Source: Candidatus Saganbacteria bacterium (GTDB lineage Bacteria; Margulisbacteria; WOR-1; XYC2-FULL-46-14; WPAF01). Taken from it: DNA of 64,000 nucleotides. Under the pieces are notes generated by a model, which ran no database searches, was not told the origin of the DNA, and saw only the letters and a list, made by a program, of their open reading frames with translations. A program made the position numbers and the translations under genes. Where the stretch lies: contig JACRPM010000006.1 in the NCBI GenBank assembly GCA_016223205.1, forward strand, positions 62,001 to 126,000. The letters run 5' to 3'. This document shows, piece after piece, positions 52,905-63,169 of the stretch; position 1 is the first letter of the stretch, and every line of letters begins with the position of its first letter.

Positions 52905-53539
52905 TGCTACTGAAGTTTATTCCGGGGTTTGCGGTAGACGAAAGTGTTTGGGAACCCCCTCTGTCCCTCGACTGCGCTCGGGACATCTCCCCCTTGGTAA
53001 GGGGGAGATTAAGAGGGGGTTCCGAAGTCCTGATAGGATGGTCTATGGGGGCGGAGGAAGCGGTCGATCAATATCTGAATGATCCGGAAAAAGTAAAGGC
53101 CCTGGTGCTGGTCTCGGCCACCCCCAAGTTCCTCGGGCCGCCGGTGGGTATCTCGTCGGCTTTGTTGAGGAATCTGGAGAAAAAGATCGAGGCCAATTTT
53201 GAAAGAGGTTTGCGCTTTTTCTATTCGCTGATGTTTCTGGGGGGCAGGATACATCCCTTGATCAAAAAAATGGCCCTGCCGGACAAAGAGAAAGTTTTTG
53301 CCGATCTGGAACATCTCAAAGTATCCGACTGGAGAAATATATTGCCGGAGATAAAAGTTCCGGTCCTGCTCATCCATGGGGAATCCGATAAGATCTGCCT
53401 GCCGGCGGCGGCCGCGTATCTCCATGACGGGATAGCGGGAGCGGAGATCAAGATATTCGAAAGGTCGGGCCACGCGCCCTTCCTCGACTGGCCGGATAAA
53501 TTCAACCGGGTGCTTAAGGAATTCATTTTGACTTTATGA
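52904..53539 (+). CDS. bioH: BioH-like alpha/beta hydrolase with repeat-derived segment
   Basis: From ATG 52904 the protein has 211 residues. It starts LLKFIPGFAVDESVWE, has the nucleophile elbow VLIGWSMGAEEA with the catalytic Ser, DKICLP with the Asp, and GHAPFLDWP with the His. BioH-type enzymes free pimeloyl-ACP from its methyl ester. The segment between the oxyanion strand and the elbow, normally about 50 residues, is only about 25 and is encoded by a palindromic repeat (PPLSLDCARDISPLVRGRLRGG). Function may therefore be altered. bioC overlaps by 4 bases, which supports the role in biotin synthesis. Confidence 0.8.
   Translation: MLLKFIPGFAVDESVWEPPLSLDCARDISPLVRGRLRGGSEVLIGWSMGAEEAVDQYLNDPEKVKALVLVSATPKFLGPPVGISSALLRNLEKKIEANFERGLRFFYSLMFLGGRIHPLIKKMALPDKEKVFADLEHLKVSDWRNILPEIKVPVLLIHGESDKICLPAAAAYLHDGIAGAEIKIFERSGHAPFLDWPDKFNRVLKEFILTL
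52951..53023. repeat. Palindromic repeat inside bioH
   Basis: Ends GGAACCCCCTCT (52951-52962) and AGAGGGGGTTCC (53012-53023) are perfect inverted copies, with an inner ATCTCCCCCTT/AAGGGGGAGAT pair. It is related to the repeat in gltB at 21362 and differs mainly in the middle (CTCGACTGCGCTCGGGA here). Confidence 0.85.
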
Positions 53540-54291
53540 TCGATAAAGAAAAAGTTAAGAAACATTTTTCGCGCGGCGCAAAAAATTACGATGTGCATGC
53601 GCATTTGCACCGCCGGATCATCCACGATCTTTTGGCGCTGTTGCCAAACACCAAACCCGTAAACATTGCCGATCTGGGGTGCGGCACCGGGCTTTTGACC
53701 GAAGAGATCCGGAAAAAATATCCCCGGGCTCGCATCGTGGGTGTTGATTTAGCGCCGGGCATGATCGAGGTAGCCAAAACCAAGGTTTTGGGCGCGGAAT
53801 TCATGGAATTCGACGTGGAAGACCTGCCTTTTGAGCGTTCTTCTTTCGATCTTTTAGTCTCCTCTTCCTCTTTTCAGTGGATGGACACAGAGAAAGTTAT
53901 AAAGGAAGCGGGGAGGGTATTAAAATCGGGAGGCCAGCTGGTATTTTCAACTTTCGGGGAGGGGACCTTGAAAGAGCTGGAATCCCTGGGCTTTAGGATC
54001 CATAAGCTGCCCTCGCTTGAGGAGTGGAGAAAACAGCTATCCAAGCGTTTCGCGTCGGTTGAGCTCGAAAGCCGGACCTTTAGGGAATTTTTCCAGAGCG
54101 CCAAGCAGTTGACCGATTTCCTAAAGATCATCGGGGCGCGGGGGGCTTTCGAGGAAGGCGAGATCCGCCCGATCGACCGCTTGAAGTTCCTGTCCTTAAG
54201 GCAGACCAACGGGTTCATCGCCACTTTCAATGTAATTTATGGTAAAGCATCGACCCTGCACCTAAGCGCCCCGCGCATGGTGCAGGGTTGA
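53536..54291 (+). CDS. bioC: Malonyl-ACP O-methyltransferase
   Basis: This 251-residue SAM-dependent methyltransferase starts KEKVKKHFSRGAKNYDVHAHLHRRI, the BioC-type beginning. It has motif I ADLGCGTGLLTEEI, VGVDLAPGMIEVAK, and VSSSSFQWMD followed by GQLVFSTFGEGTLKEL. It methylates malonyl-ACP so that it can enter fatty acid synthesis for pimelate, and BioH removes the methyl group. The pair overlaps by 4 bases. The last 15 or so residues (ASTLHLSAPRMVQG) look unrelated to the family and come from a 10-bp inverted repeat. Confidence 0.9.
   Translation: MIDKEKVKKHFSRGAKNYDVHAHLHRRIIHDLLALLPNTKPVNIADLGCGTGLLTEEIRKKYPRARIVGVDLAPGMIEVAKTKVLGAEFMEFDVEDLPFERSSFDLLVSSSSFQWMDTEKVIKEAGRVLKSGGQLVFSTFGEGTLKELESLGFRIHKLPSLEEWRKQLSKRFASVELESRTFREFFQSAKQLTDFLKIIGARGAFEEGEIRPIDRLKFLSLRQTNGFIATFNVIYGKASTLHLSAPRMVQG
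54253..54288. repeat. 10-bp inverted repeat at the bioC 3' end
   Basis: ACCCTGCACC (54253-54262) and GGTGCAGGGT (54279-54288) are perfect complements with a 16-base loop. They encode the atypical C-terminus of BioC and stop at the next promoter. No T run follows, so it is not a standard terminator. Confidence 0.6.
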
Positions 54292-54315
54292 CAAAAGGGT
54301 AAAAGGGTTTAAAAT
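54288..54315 (+). promoter_or_regulatory. Promoter of EF-Tu-domain-like gene and car operon
   Basis: TTGACA (54288-54293), a 16-bp spacer and TAAAAT (54310-54315), overlapping the bioC stop codon. Confidence 0.7.
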
Positions 54316-54338
54316 ATCTGGCAGAAGAGGTGGTAAAC

Positions 54339-54707
54339 ATGCCAAAAGCAAAGAAAGCCAAGAAGGCCAAGAAAGCCAAGAAAGTCGCCAAGAAGATTGT
54401 AAAGAAAGTTAAAAAAGCCGTCAAAAAGGTTGTTAAGAAGGTGAAAGGTCCCAAAGTGCTGGGGATGGTCGAGCATTTCTTCTCCGGTATCTCGGTGGCC
54501 GCAGTCAAGGTGAAGGCCCCTTTTAAAGTGGGGGATAAGATACACTTTAAAGGCCACACCACCGATTTTGAAGAAGTCATCGGATCGATGCAGATCGAGC
54601 ACGAGTCCGTGAACCAGGTCAAGAAAGGCGACGACGTGGGCATCAAGGTAAAAGACCACGTCCGCGAACACGATCTGCTGCTGGAACCGGGACCGATTCC
54701 GATTTGA
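54339..54707 (+). CDS. EF-Tu domain 2-like protein with lysine-rich histone H1-like tail
   Basis: Start is ATG 54339, with GAGGTGG upstream; 122 residues. The first 38 or so residues are an A/K/V repeat of the KKAKKAKK kind, like bacterial histone H1-type tails. The remaining 80 residues resemble the small translation elongation factor-like family: [41 protein letters not shown] and [27 protein letters not shown], an EF-Tu domain 2-type barrel. The tail should bind nucleic acid. The carA start overlaps the end by 4 bases. The role of the family is unknown. Confidence 0.85.
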   Translation: MPKAKKAKKAKKAKKVAKKIVKKVKKAVKKVVKKVKGPKVLGMVEHFFSGISVAAVKVKAPFKVGDKIHFKGHTTDFEEVIGSMQIEHESVNQVKKGDDVGIKVKDHVREHDLLLEPGPIPI

Positions 54708-55823
54708 AAGCGATATTAGCTCTAGAGGACGGCACGGTTTTTGTCGGCCGATCTTTCGGTGCGCAGGGAGAGAAGGCCGGGGAAGTCGTTTTTAATACTT
54801 CGCTTACCGGCTATCAGGAAATTTTGACCGACCCCTCTTATAAGGGCCAGATCGTTACCATGACGTACCCGCTCATCGGCAATTACGGTGCCAATGAAGA
54901 AGACCTCGAATCGCAAGTCCCCCAATGCGAGGGTTTTGTGGTGCGGGAGAATTCCAAGATCGCCTCCAATTTCCGCTCCAAATTCAAGCTCGACGAATAC
55001 CTGGCAAAAAATAATATCATCGGCATCGAAGGGATCGACACCCGGATGCTCACCCGTATCCTGCGCATCAAAGGCGCGCTCAAAGGGATTATTTCCACTA
55101 CCGATCTCGATGAAAAAAGTTTGATCAAGAAGGCCAAAGCTTCTCCCGGGGTGGAGGGCGTCGACCTGGTAAAGGTCGTTACTTGTAAGAAACCATACAT
55201 TTGGAACGAGACCGCTTTTGCCCGCCGGTTCTGCCAGATGCCCGTTAAATATAATGTGGTGGCGTATGATTTTGGCGCTAAGTTCAACATCCTCTGGAAC
55301 CTGCAATGCGTGAACTGCAAGGTTACGGTGGTGCCGGCCGCCACTCCGGCAGAGGAAGTCCTGGCGCTCAATCCTGACGGTATCTTTCTTTCCAACGGGC
55401 CGGCCGATCCCGCGGCGGTCACTTACGCTATCGAGAACATCAAGAAGCTGATCGGCCTGCCTGCCGGCAGGCAGGCAAGAATGCCCATCTTCGGCATCTG
55501 CCTGGGCCACCAGCTATTGGGATTGGCTTTGGGCGGCAAGACCTACAAATTAAAGTTCGGCCATCACGGCGGCAACCAGCCAGTGATGGACCTTAAGACG
55601 AGGAAGGTGGCTATCACCGCGCAAAACCACGGGTTTGCGGTGGATATCGAATCGATCCCCAAAGGGCAGGTTGAGCTTACCCATATTAATCTTAATGACC
55701 AGACGGTCGAAGGCATGCGTCACTTGAAACTGCCCATATTCTCCGTTCAATACCATCCCGAGGCGGGGCCGGGGCCGCACGACGCGCACTATCTTTTTAG
55801 GGAGTTTGCGGAGTTAATGAAGA

Positions 55824-55831
<8 letters not shown>
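54704..55831 (+). CDS. carA: Carbamoyl-phosphate synthase small subunit
   Basis: This 375-residue protein has the CarA N-terminal domain ([43 protein letters not shown]) and a class I glutaminase with nucleophile Cys in [18 protein letters not shown] and the His-Glu in [14 protein letters not shown]. It supplies ammonia to CarB for carbamoyl phosphate. Six residues, LPAGRQA-like, between KKLIG and RMPIFG are encoded by a perfect 22-bp palindrome (55455-55476), an in-frame insertion that family members lack. It overlaps carB by 8 bases. Confidence 0.96.
55455..55476. repeat. Perfect 22-bp palindrome inserted in carA
   Basis: The sequence around CTGCCTGCCGGCAGGCAG is a perfect palindrome and encodes PAGRQA-type residues. 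It is of the same kind as short palindromic repeats that appear as extra residues in coding genes of several bacterial lineages. Confidence 0.8.
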
Positions 55832-59015
<3,184 letters not shown>

Positions 59016-59028
59016 GGAGGTAAATATC

Positions 59029-59346
59029 ATGGAACTGCACGTGCTCATAAACTGGATCGTCATGGCCATCAGCCTGATCGGTTCTGCCGTGATCATCTGG
59101 GGCATCCTGCTGGTCATCAAGGATTTCCTGTTCAATCTCCTCTCGGACGATCCCCAATCCAAACGGCTGATGCGGCAAAAGCTGGGATCCTATTTGATTT
59201 TGGGATTGGAGTTCTTCATTGCGGCGGACATTATCCGTACCATCATTAGGCCGGACTGGAACGACATCGGTATGCTGGCCGCCATCATCGCCATCAGAAC
59301 AGTATTAAGCTATTTTCTGGGGATGGAGTTGAGGGAGAAGGCGTAA
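59029..59346 (+). CDS. DUF1622 family membrane protein
   Basis: This 105-residue protein has three transmembrane segments (about residues 8-32, 52-72 and 80-98). The segment RQKLGSYLILGLEFFIAADIIRTIIRPDWNDIGMLAAIIAIRTVLSYFLGMEL is the DUF1622 core. The family's function is unknown. It begins 13 bases after carB with GGAGG upstream, so it is probably read with the car genes, without a clear functional tie. Confidence 0.9.
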   Translation: MELHVLINWIVMAISLIGSAVIIWGILLVIKDFLFNLLSDDPQSKRLMRQKLGSYLILGLEFFIAADIIRTIIRPDWNDIGMLAAIIAIRTVLSYFLGMELREKA

Positions 59347-59396
59347 GATTATAATGCTAGATAATTAATGAAAGCAAAACGTTGTATATTTATAAG

Positions 59397-59425
59397 TTGC
59401 TTTTTTGGTAGAAAGGAAATATAAT
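59397..59425 (+). promoter_or_regulatory. Promoter of AT-rich cassette, predicted leaderless
   Basis: TTGCTT (59397-59402), a 17-bp spacer and TATAAT (59420-59425). Expected +1 is 59432, the A of the start codon. Confidence 0.65.
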
Positions 59426-59431
59426 TGATAC

Positions 59432-60136
59432 ATGGTGGATCATCCCAAGCTCCATAAGTCCCCGCTTATCGAGTCTTTATTTGAAATCCAATTTAACCCT
59501 GTCTCGGATTATGCCTTATTTGCAGGGTCAGTTTACAGTTCAATAAAAAATGATTTTTCAAATACCGAATTACTCGTTCCTCCCGAATTGCCAGATATCG
59601 GTGAATGGCCCAAAATATTGAGGCATCGTTTTAAACGAAATGATGGTTCGGCATTATTTCAATTAGGAAACGGGATTATGTCAGTCAATCTAACTAAATA
59701 TGATAAATTTACTCATTTTATCAGTTTAATAAAAAATATATTAAGAGAAATTATTGCTATTAATTCCAATATACAAGTTAATCGATTGGGATTGCGATAT
59801 ATTAATAGGATCCCATTAAACAATAAAAGCGTGGCTGATGTATTATCAATAAATATATCAACACCAACTAAGTTAAGCAATCAAATAGAAGCGATTAATA
59901 TTAGAATCATGTTAAAACAAACAAAATCAGGGAAAATATTATTACGAATTACAAATCCAATAGAAAACGGAAAGCCATTAGATGAAATTATATTCGACTT
60001 AGATTGTTCTGTAATACTAGAAAATGTGCCCATAGACATAAGACATATTGAAGAATGGATAAATACGGCCCACGATTCAATTTATGATAACTTTATTGGC
60101 AGTCTTAATTCAGAATATAAAAAGGCTATCGAATGA
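59432..60136 (+). CDS. TIGR04255-like sporadically distributed protein
   Basis: This 234-residue protein opens LHKSPLIESLFEIQF and has a middle part IQVNRLGLRYINRIPL and a later LRITNPIENGKPLDEIIFDLD, the profile I recognise as the TIGR04255 family. Members are scattered among bacteria and usually sit in mobile or defence-rich spots; their function is unknown. The gene and the next two are far richer in A+T than their surroundings and use A/T-ending codons, so the cassette was probably acquired. The next gene overlaps by 4 bases. Confidence 0.8.
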   Translation: MVDHPKLHKSPLIESLFEIQFNPVSDYALFAGSVYSSIKNDFSNTELLVPPELPDIGEWPKILRHRFKRNDGSALFQLGNGIMSVNLTKYDKFTHFISLIKNILREIIAINSNIQVNRLGLRYINRIPLNNKSVADVLSINISTPTKLSNQIEAINIRIMLKQTKSGKILLRITNPIENGKPLDEIIFDLDCSVILENVPIDIRHIEEWINTAHDSIYDNFIGSLNSEYKKAIE

Positions 60137-60486
60137 ACACACAAGTATTAAGAGAAAAATCACCCTTTGCATCTTCTGATTATGCGTTTGAGGATGAATG
60201 GCAAAGGAGGATTAATATTAGGGAGCATCCTTCTGTGACTTTGATTAAAAAGTATCCTATTTTGCCTTCAGAAAAGGAGTTTAGCGGGTACTATTACTTA
60301 TCGGGTGAAAGTGTGCGTAGCATTCCTTTTTCTGAATTCCCAGAACTAGATGAATTTAAGGTATTTGGATATGGGGTGCCTGGGGAAGATATGTTGTTCG
60401 AAAGCCCAAATTTTATACCTAAAAGCTTTTATGAATTAAAATCGAGAGGCTTTAAAAGGATTAATGATCCAAGGCTTAAAATGTGA
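60133..60486 (+). CDS. Hypothetical protein of the AT-rich cassette, middle gene
   Basis: This 117-residue protein overlaps the TIGR04255-like gene by 4 bases. It has no signal or membrane segment. Visible features are an acidic/aromatic N-terminus (SSDYAFEDEWQRRINIREHPSVTLIKKYPIL), a YYYLSGESVRSIPFSEFPELDEF stretch and a basic C-terminus (RGFKRINDPRLKM). No family is recognised. Its place between two genes of an acquired unit suggests it is a required part of it, such as an adaptor or antitoxin-sized partner. Confidence 0.7.
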   Translation: MNTQVLREKSPFASSDYAFEDEWQRRINIREHPSVTLIKKYPILPSEKEFSGYYYLSGESVRSIPFSEFPELDEFKVFGYGVPGEDMLFESPNFIPKSFYELKSRGFKRINDPRLKM

Positions 60487-60492
60487 TAATTT

Positions 60493-61068
60493 ATGTATGC
60501 TGCCCCAAAAGAAAAAATTGACCAAAGTGATATATTTAAAAATATTTACTTCCATTCAATAGATAATACCCAAGAAGCAATTCTTATTACACCTATTTGT
60601 GATATGTATCAAGGCAAGGCAGATTATCTCATATTTTGTGGAGTATTTTTATTTAATGAAATCATCATGAAATTTATTGAAAAATGCTGGAAAGAAGAAA
60701 TACCCCCAATATTTACAAGTAAAAAGAGGTATGAAGAATTGTCGGGGAGTCAAAAAAAGAATGTATCTAAGAGGATTGCAGAATTAAGATCCAATTTTCA
60801 TTTTCCGCGATATCATTGGCTTGATCCTTTTCCTGGCGAAGAAGAAAGCCATATAATTGATTTTCAATGTTTAGCTTCAATAAATATTGACGAATTTGCT
60901 GAATCCGACCATTATGAGAGGCTTTTTAGTATTAATTCCCCGTACAGAGAACAAATACCTGCTAGATATAGTGCGTATATGTCAAGGGTAGGTACTCCTG
61001 ATTCTAAAGAATCAGAAAAAATCATTGACCATGCTTCTAAAGATGCATTTAAAACCTTTAATTCCTAA
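60493..61068 (+). CDS. Hypothetical protein of the AT-rich cassette, third gene
   Basis: This 191-residue protein starts six bases after the previous stop. It has a core ILITPICDMYQGKADYLIFCGVFLF, similar to the 'T-x-x-CD' strand of several phage- and defence-linked beta-barrel proteins, a basic middle (KKRYEELSGSQKKNVSKRIAEL) and FPRYHWLDPFPGEEESHIIDFQCLASINID in the second half. No named family can be assigned. With two upstream genes it forms a tight unit whose composition sets it apart from the chromosome around it. Confidence 0.7.
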   Translation: MYAAPKEKIDQSDIFKNIYFHSIDNTQEAILITPICDMYQGKADYLIFCGVFLFNEIIMKFIEKCWKEEIPPIFTSKKRYEELSGSQKKNVSKRIAELRSNFHFPRYHWLDPFPGEEESHIIDFQCLASINIDEFAESDHYERLFSINSPYREQIPARYSAYMSRVGTPDSKESEKIIDHASKDAFKTFNS

Positions 61069-61130
61069 TTGATTAGTTAATAAAAGTTTAAAAATGGCAA
61101 TATTTACAAATTCCGAATTATTACATAGAT

Positions 61131-61367
61131 ATGCATAATAATTGGACGCTTGAAGAGTTAAAAAGATATTTCACCTTCACGGCAGAAGATCAAAACACTT
61201 CTGACCCCGACATCCTCTATCGCGGGGAACTGATAGATGTGGAGAGGGGAGGGATAAGGTCCTATGAAGAGGAAAAGCCAAAAACCGCAACAAAATTCAC
61301 GGAGCTTTCTCTGCCTCCTCCAACCCTCTACCCGTCAGACATAAAAACACTAAGACCCAAACCCTAA
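61131..61367 (+). CDS. Small hypothetical protein
   Basis: A 78-residue frame with an acidic N-terminal helix (NWTLEELKRYFTFTAEDQN) and a proline-rich end (LSLPPPTLYPSDIKTLRPKP). No Shine-Dalgarno sequence or membrane segment is seen. Base composition rises from AT-rich to normal along it, so it may straddle the right edge of the acquired cassette. It ends 1 base before the convergent JAMM peptidase gene. It may not be a real gene. Confidence 0.4.
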   Translation: MHNNWTLEELKRYFTFTAEDQNTSDPDILYRGELIDVERGGIRSYEEEKPKTATKFTELSLPPPTLYPSDIKTLRPKP

Positions 61368-61368
61368 A

Positions 61369-61905
61369 CTATCGGCTTTGAAGTATTTGCTCAACTCTTT
61401 TGTCAAGTTTTTCCATTTCTTGTAGGTAATTCATTTTCTGTCTTTCGATATCCAGCTCCAGTAAATATTTATTCAGGCCCTCGTCCTTAATGACGGTCAA
61501 GATCTGCTTTACCGGAGTAGTGCCGGACATAAAATATGCCGCCACCTTGGTGCTATTAAGGTCGGCTAAACTTATAACCATCATGAGGCGCAAAGCCCGA
61601 ACGGTTTGCGCGGTAATGTCCTGCTTGCTGGGTACGGGCAGTCCAGATGAGGGATGGGAGTGGTAAAAGCCCAGAGTATCCATCTTATATTCCTCAAAGA
61701 ACTGGTTGGCCCGCAGGCAATCGGTTTCCGCAATACCAAACTCATGTTTCTCCCTGAATTCGATGAAAGCAAAGTTGGGGACGGGGAAAACTCCAAGGAT
61801 CAAATTGCCGATCCCGCCCAAAAAGCCGCCCGCCTCCGCCGGGTAGTTGTCCCGGCAGTGCGTAATTATCAGATCAAAGTGGCGCTTAATGATAATGAGG
61901 TCCAT
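61369..61905 (-). CDS. JAMM/MPN+ (M67 family) metallopeptidase
   Basis: Start is placed at ATG 61905 (MDLIIIKRHFDLIITHCRDNYPAEAGGFLGG), giving 178 residues. The zinc motif is complete: Glu in PAEAGGFLGG, and GFYHSHPSSGLPVPSKQD, which fits H-x-H-P-x6-PS-x2-D. Bacterial M67 peptidases remove small protein modifiers, process cysteine-synthase carrier proteins or act in defence. A C-terminal coiled-coil (LDIERQKMNYLQEMEKLDKRVEQIL) could mediate dimerisation. The gene begins 10 bases after the RNase P RNA and has no ribosome-binding site, so it may be released by RNA processing. Confidence 0.88.
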   Translation of the reverse strand: MDLIIIKRHFDLIITHCRDNYPAEAGGFLGGIGNLILGVFPVPNFAFIEFREKHEFGIAETDCLRANQFFEEYKMDTLGFYHSHPSSGLPVPSKQDITAQTVRALRLMMVISLADLNSTKVAAYFMSGTTPVKQILTVIKDEGLNKYLLELDIERQKMNYLQEMEKLDKRVEQILQSR

Positions 61906-61914
61906 AAAAATAAT

Positions 61915-62283
61915 GGGCGGGCCGGTAAGCCGGGTTCTGTCGTTGATCGACCATCTGTCTGGGATAGACATTGCTGGCTACCTCGGTGCGGCCTACTCGG
62001 GATCATAACGACGCGAGCTACGTCTTTCCCTATTTGGCCTTGCTCCGCGTGGGGTTTACATCCCGCCATGTTACCATGGCGGGACGGGAGCTCTTACCTC
62101 CCGTTTTCACCATCGCCTCTCCCCCGGTAAACCGGGGAAGGTGGGCTGTGTAATTTCTGTTGCACTTTCCTTCAGGTTGCCCTGAGTCGCCGTTAGCGAC
62201 CACGCCGCTCTGCGGAGCCCGGACTTTCCTCCGTGAACCTAAGCGCTTGCGCGCATGGTTCACGGCGATCGACTGGCCCGCCC
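61915..62283 (-). ncRNA. rnpB: RNase P RNA, bacterial class A
   Basis: The ends pair in a 9-bp P1 stem (GGCCCGCCC region 62275-62283 with 61915-61923). Conserved parts read on the minus strand: GAGGAAAGTCCGGGCTCC near the 5' end, ACAGAAA in the middle, and the 3' ACAGAACCCGGCTTAC. At 369 bases the length is normal for class A. It matures the 5' ends of tRNAs. The 3' end lies 10 bases before the JAMM peptidase start. Confidence 0.96.
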
Positions 62284-62302
62284 GGAGATAATTATAACAC
62301 AG

Positions 62303-62331
62303 GGAACCTTTTCTGGATTATTATTGTCTAA
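62303..62331 (+). promoter_or_regulatory. ECF sigma promoter of the ECF sigma gene
   Basis: GGAAC (62303-62307), a 17-bp spacer and TGTCTAA (62325-62331), directly before the sigma gene. It matches the element at 63108-63136, so autoregulation is expected. Confidence 0.75.
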
Positions 62332-62348
62332 GTAATGTGGGAGGTTGA

Positions 62349-62840
62349 ATGGTAAAAGCCGATTTTGACCAGGTATATGAGGAACATAAGATCAAGGTCT
62401 GGAAGCTGGTTTCCCGCTACGTCTTTACGCGTGAGGATCGGGAAGACCTATTCCAGGAAATTTTCCTGAAAGTCCACCGGGCCCTGCCCCGCTTCCGGGG
62501 AGAGGCCGCACTTGATACCTGGATCTATAAGATAGCGGTCAATACCGCCTTAAATTATTTAAACCGACAGAACCGCTTCGGGTGGGCCAAGCAAATGCTC
62601 GGCAACCTGAGAATGGTTGAGGAAGAAGCCCCGGAGCCCGCCACAGACCTGGAGGAGTTGAAACCTCTTAAAAAATTGAACCCGCAACAGAGGATGGTAC
62701 TGCTGCTGGCGGAGGTCGAGGAGAAAAAGCTGGAAGAAATAGCCGAAATGATGAAAATTCCTATCGGCACGGTCAAGTCCACCTTGTACCGCGCCCGGGA
62801 AATACTAAAAAAGGAAGCGAGGAAAAATGGGGGATTATGA
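62349..62840 (+). CDS. ECF-type RNA polymerase sigma factor
   Basis: This 163-residue protein has region 2 (WKLVSRYVFTREDREDLFQEIFLKVHRALPRFRGEAALDTWIYKIAVNTALNYL) and region 4 (LNPQQRMVLLLAEVEEKKLEEIAEMMKIPIGTVKSTLYRARE), as in group 4 sigma factors. GGGAGG precedes the ATG. It should drive its own gene and the Spy-like gene through GGAAC/GTCTAA promoters. The next gene, a small membrane protein, overlaps it by 14 bases and is the likely anti-sigma factor. Confidence 0.95.
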   Translation: MVKADFDQVYEEHKIKVWKLVSRYVFTREDREDLFQEIFLKVHRALPRFRGEAALDTWIYKIAVNTALNYLNRQNRFGWAKQMLGNLRMVEEEAPEPATDLEELKPLKKLNPQQRMVLLLAEVEEKKLEEIAEMMKIPIGTVKSTLYRAREILKKEARKNGGL

Positions 62841-63105
62841 GGAATATATAGATCGGCTTAAGGCGTCCGGCCCGGGATTCGACGACCAAAAGATGTCTTC
62901 ACGGATCAAAGCTGGGATAACCGGACGAGCGCGGCACGCCAGGCTGGCCCTGGGAGGAGCCCTGGTTTTGCTGCTGATCGGCTCGGTGATCTATTTCAAT
63001 GTTCTCCCCCATTTTTTCGGCAATGGCGTAACCTTGGCGGATTATGTCTTTCGGCAGAATGAAATGAATGGCGACCAGATCCTAAATTATATTTTTATGG
63101 ATTAA
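62827..63105 (+). CDS. Small membrane protein, probable anti-sigma factor
   Basis: This 92-residue protein has a cytoplasmic N-terminal part (about 35 residues; YEEYIDRLKASGPGFDDQKMSSRIKAGI), one transmembrane segment (LALGGALVLLLIGSVIYFNVL) and a short outer part (NGVTLADYVFRQNEMNGDQILNYIFMD). It lacks the zinc HxxxCxxC motif of ZAS anti-sigma factors. Its position, overlapping the sigma gene by 14 bases, supports an anti-sigma role. Motif evidence alone would not. Confidence 0.7.
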   Translation: MGDYEEYIDRLKASGPGFDDQKMSSRIKAGITGRARHARLALGGALVLLLIGSVIYFNVLPHFFGNGVTLADYVFRQNEMNGDQILNYIFMD

Positions 63106-63107
63106 AT

Positions 63108-63136
63108 GGAACTTTTTAGCGCAGGGCGGCGTCTAA
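63108..63136 (+). promoter_or_regulatory. ECF sigma promoter of the Spy-like gene
   Basis: GGAAC (63108-63112), a 17-bp spacer and CGTCTAA (63130-63136), starting 2 bases after the anti-sigma stop. Same spacing as the promoter of the sigma gene. Confidence 0.8.
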
Positions 63137-63169
63137 TGGTTACGAAACATAAAAGGAGGAATCGGGATA

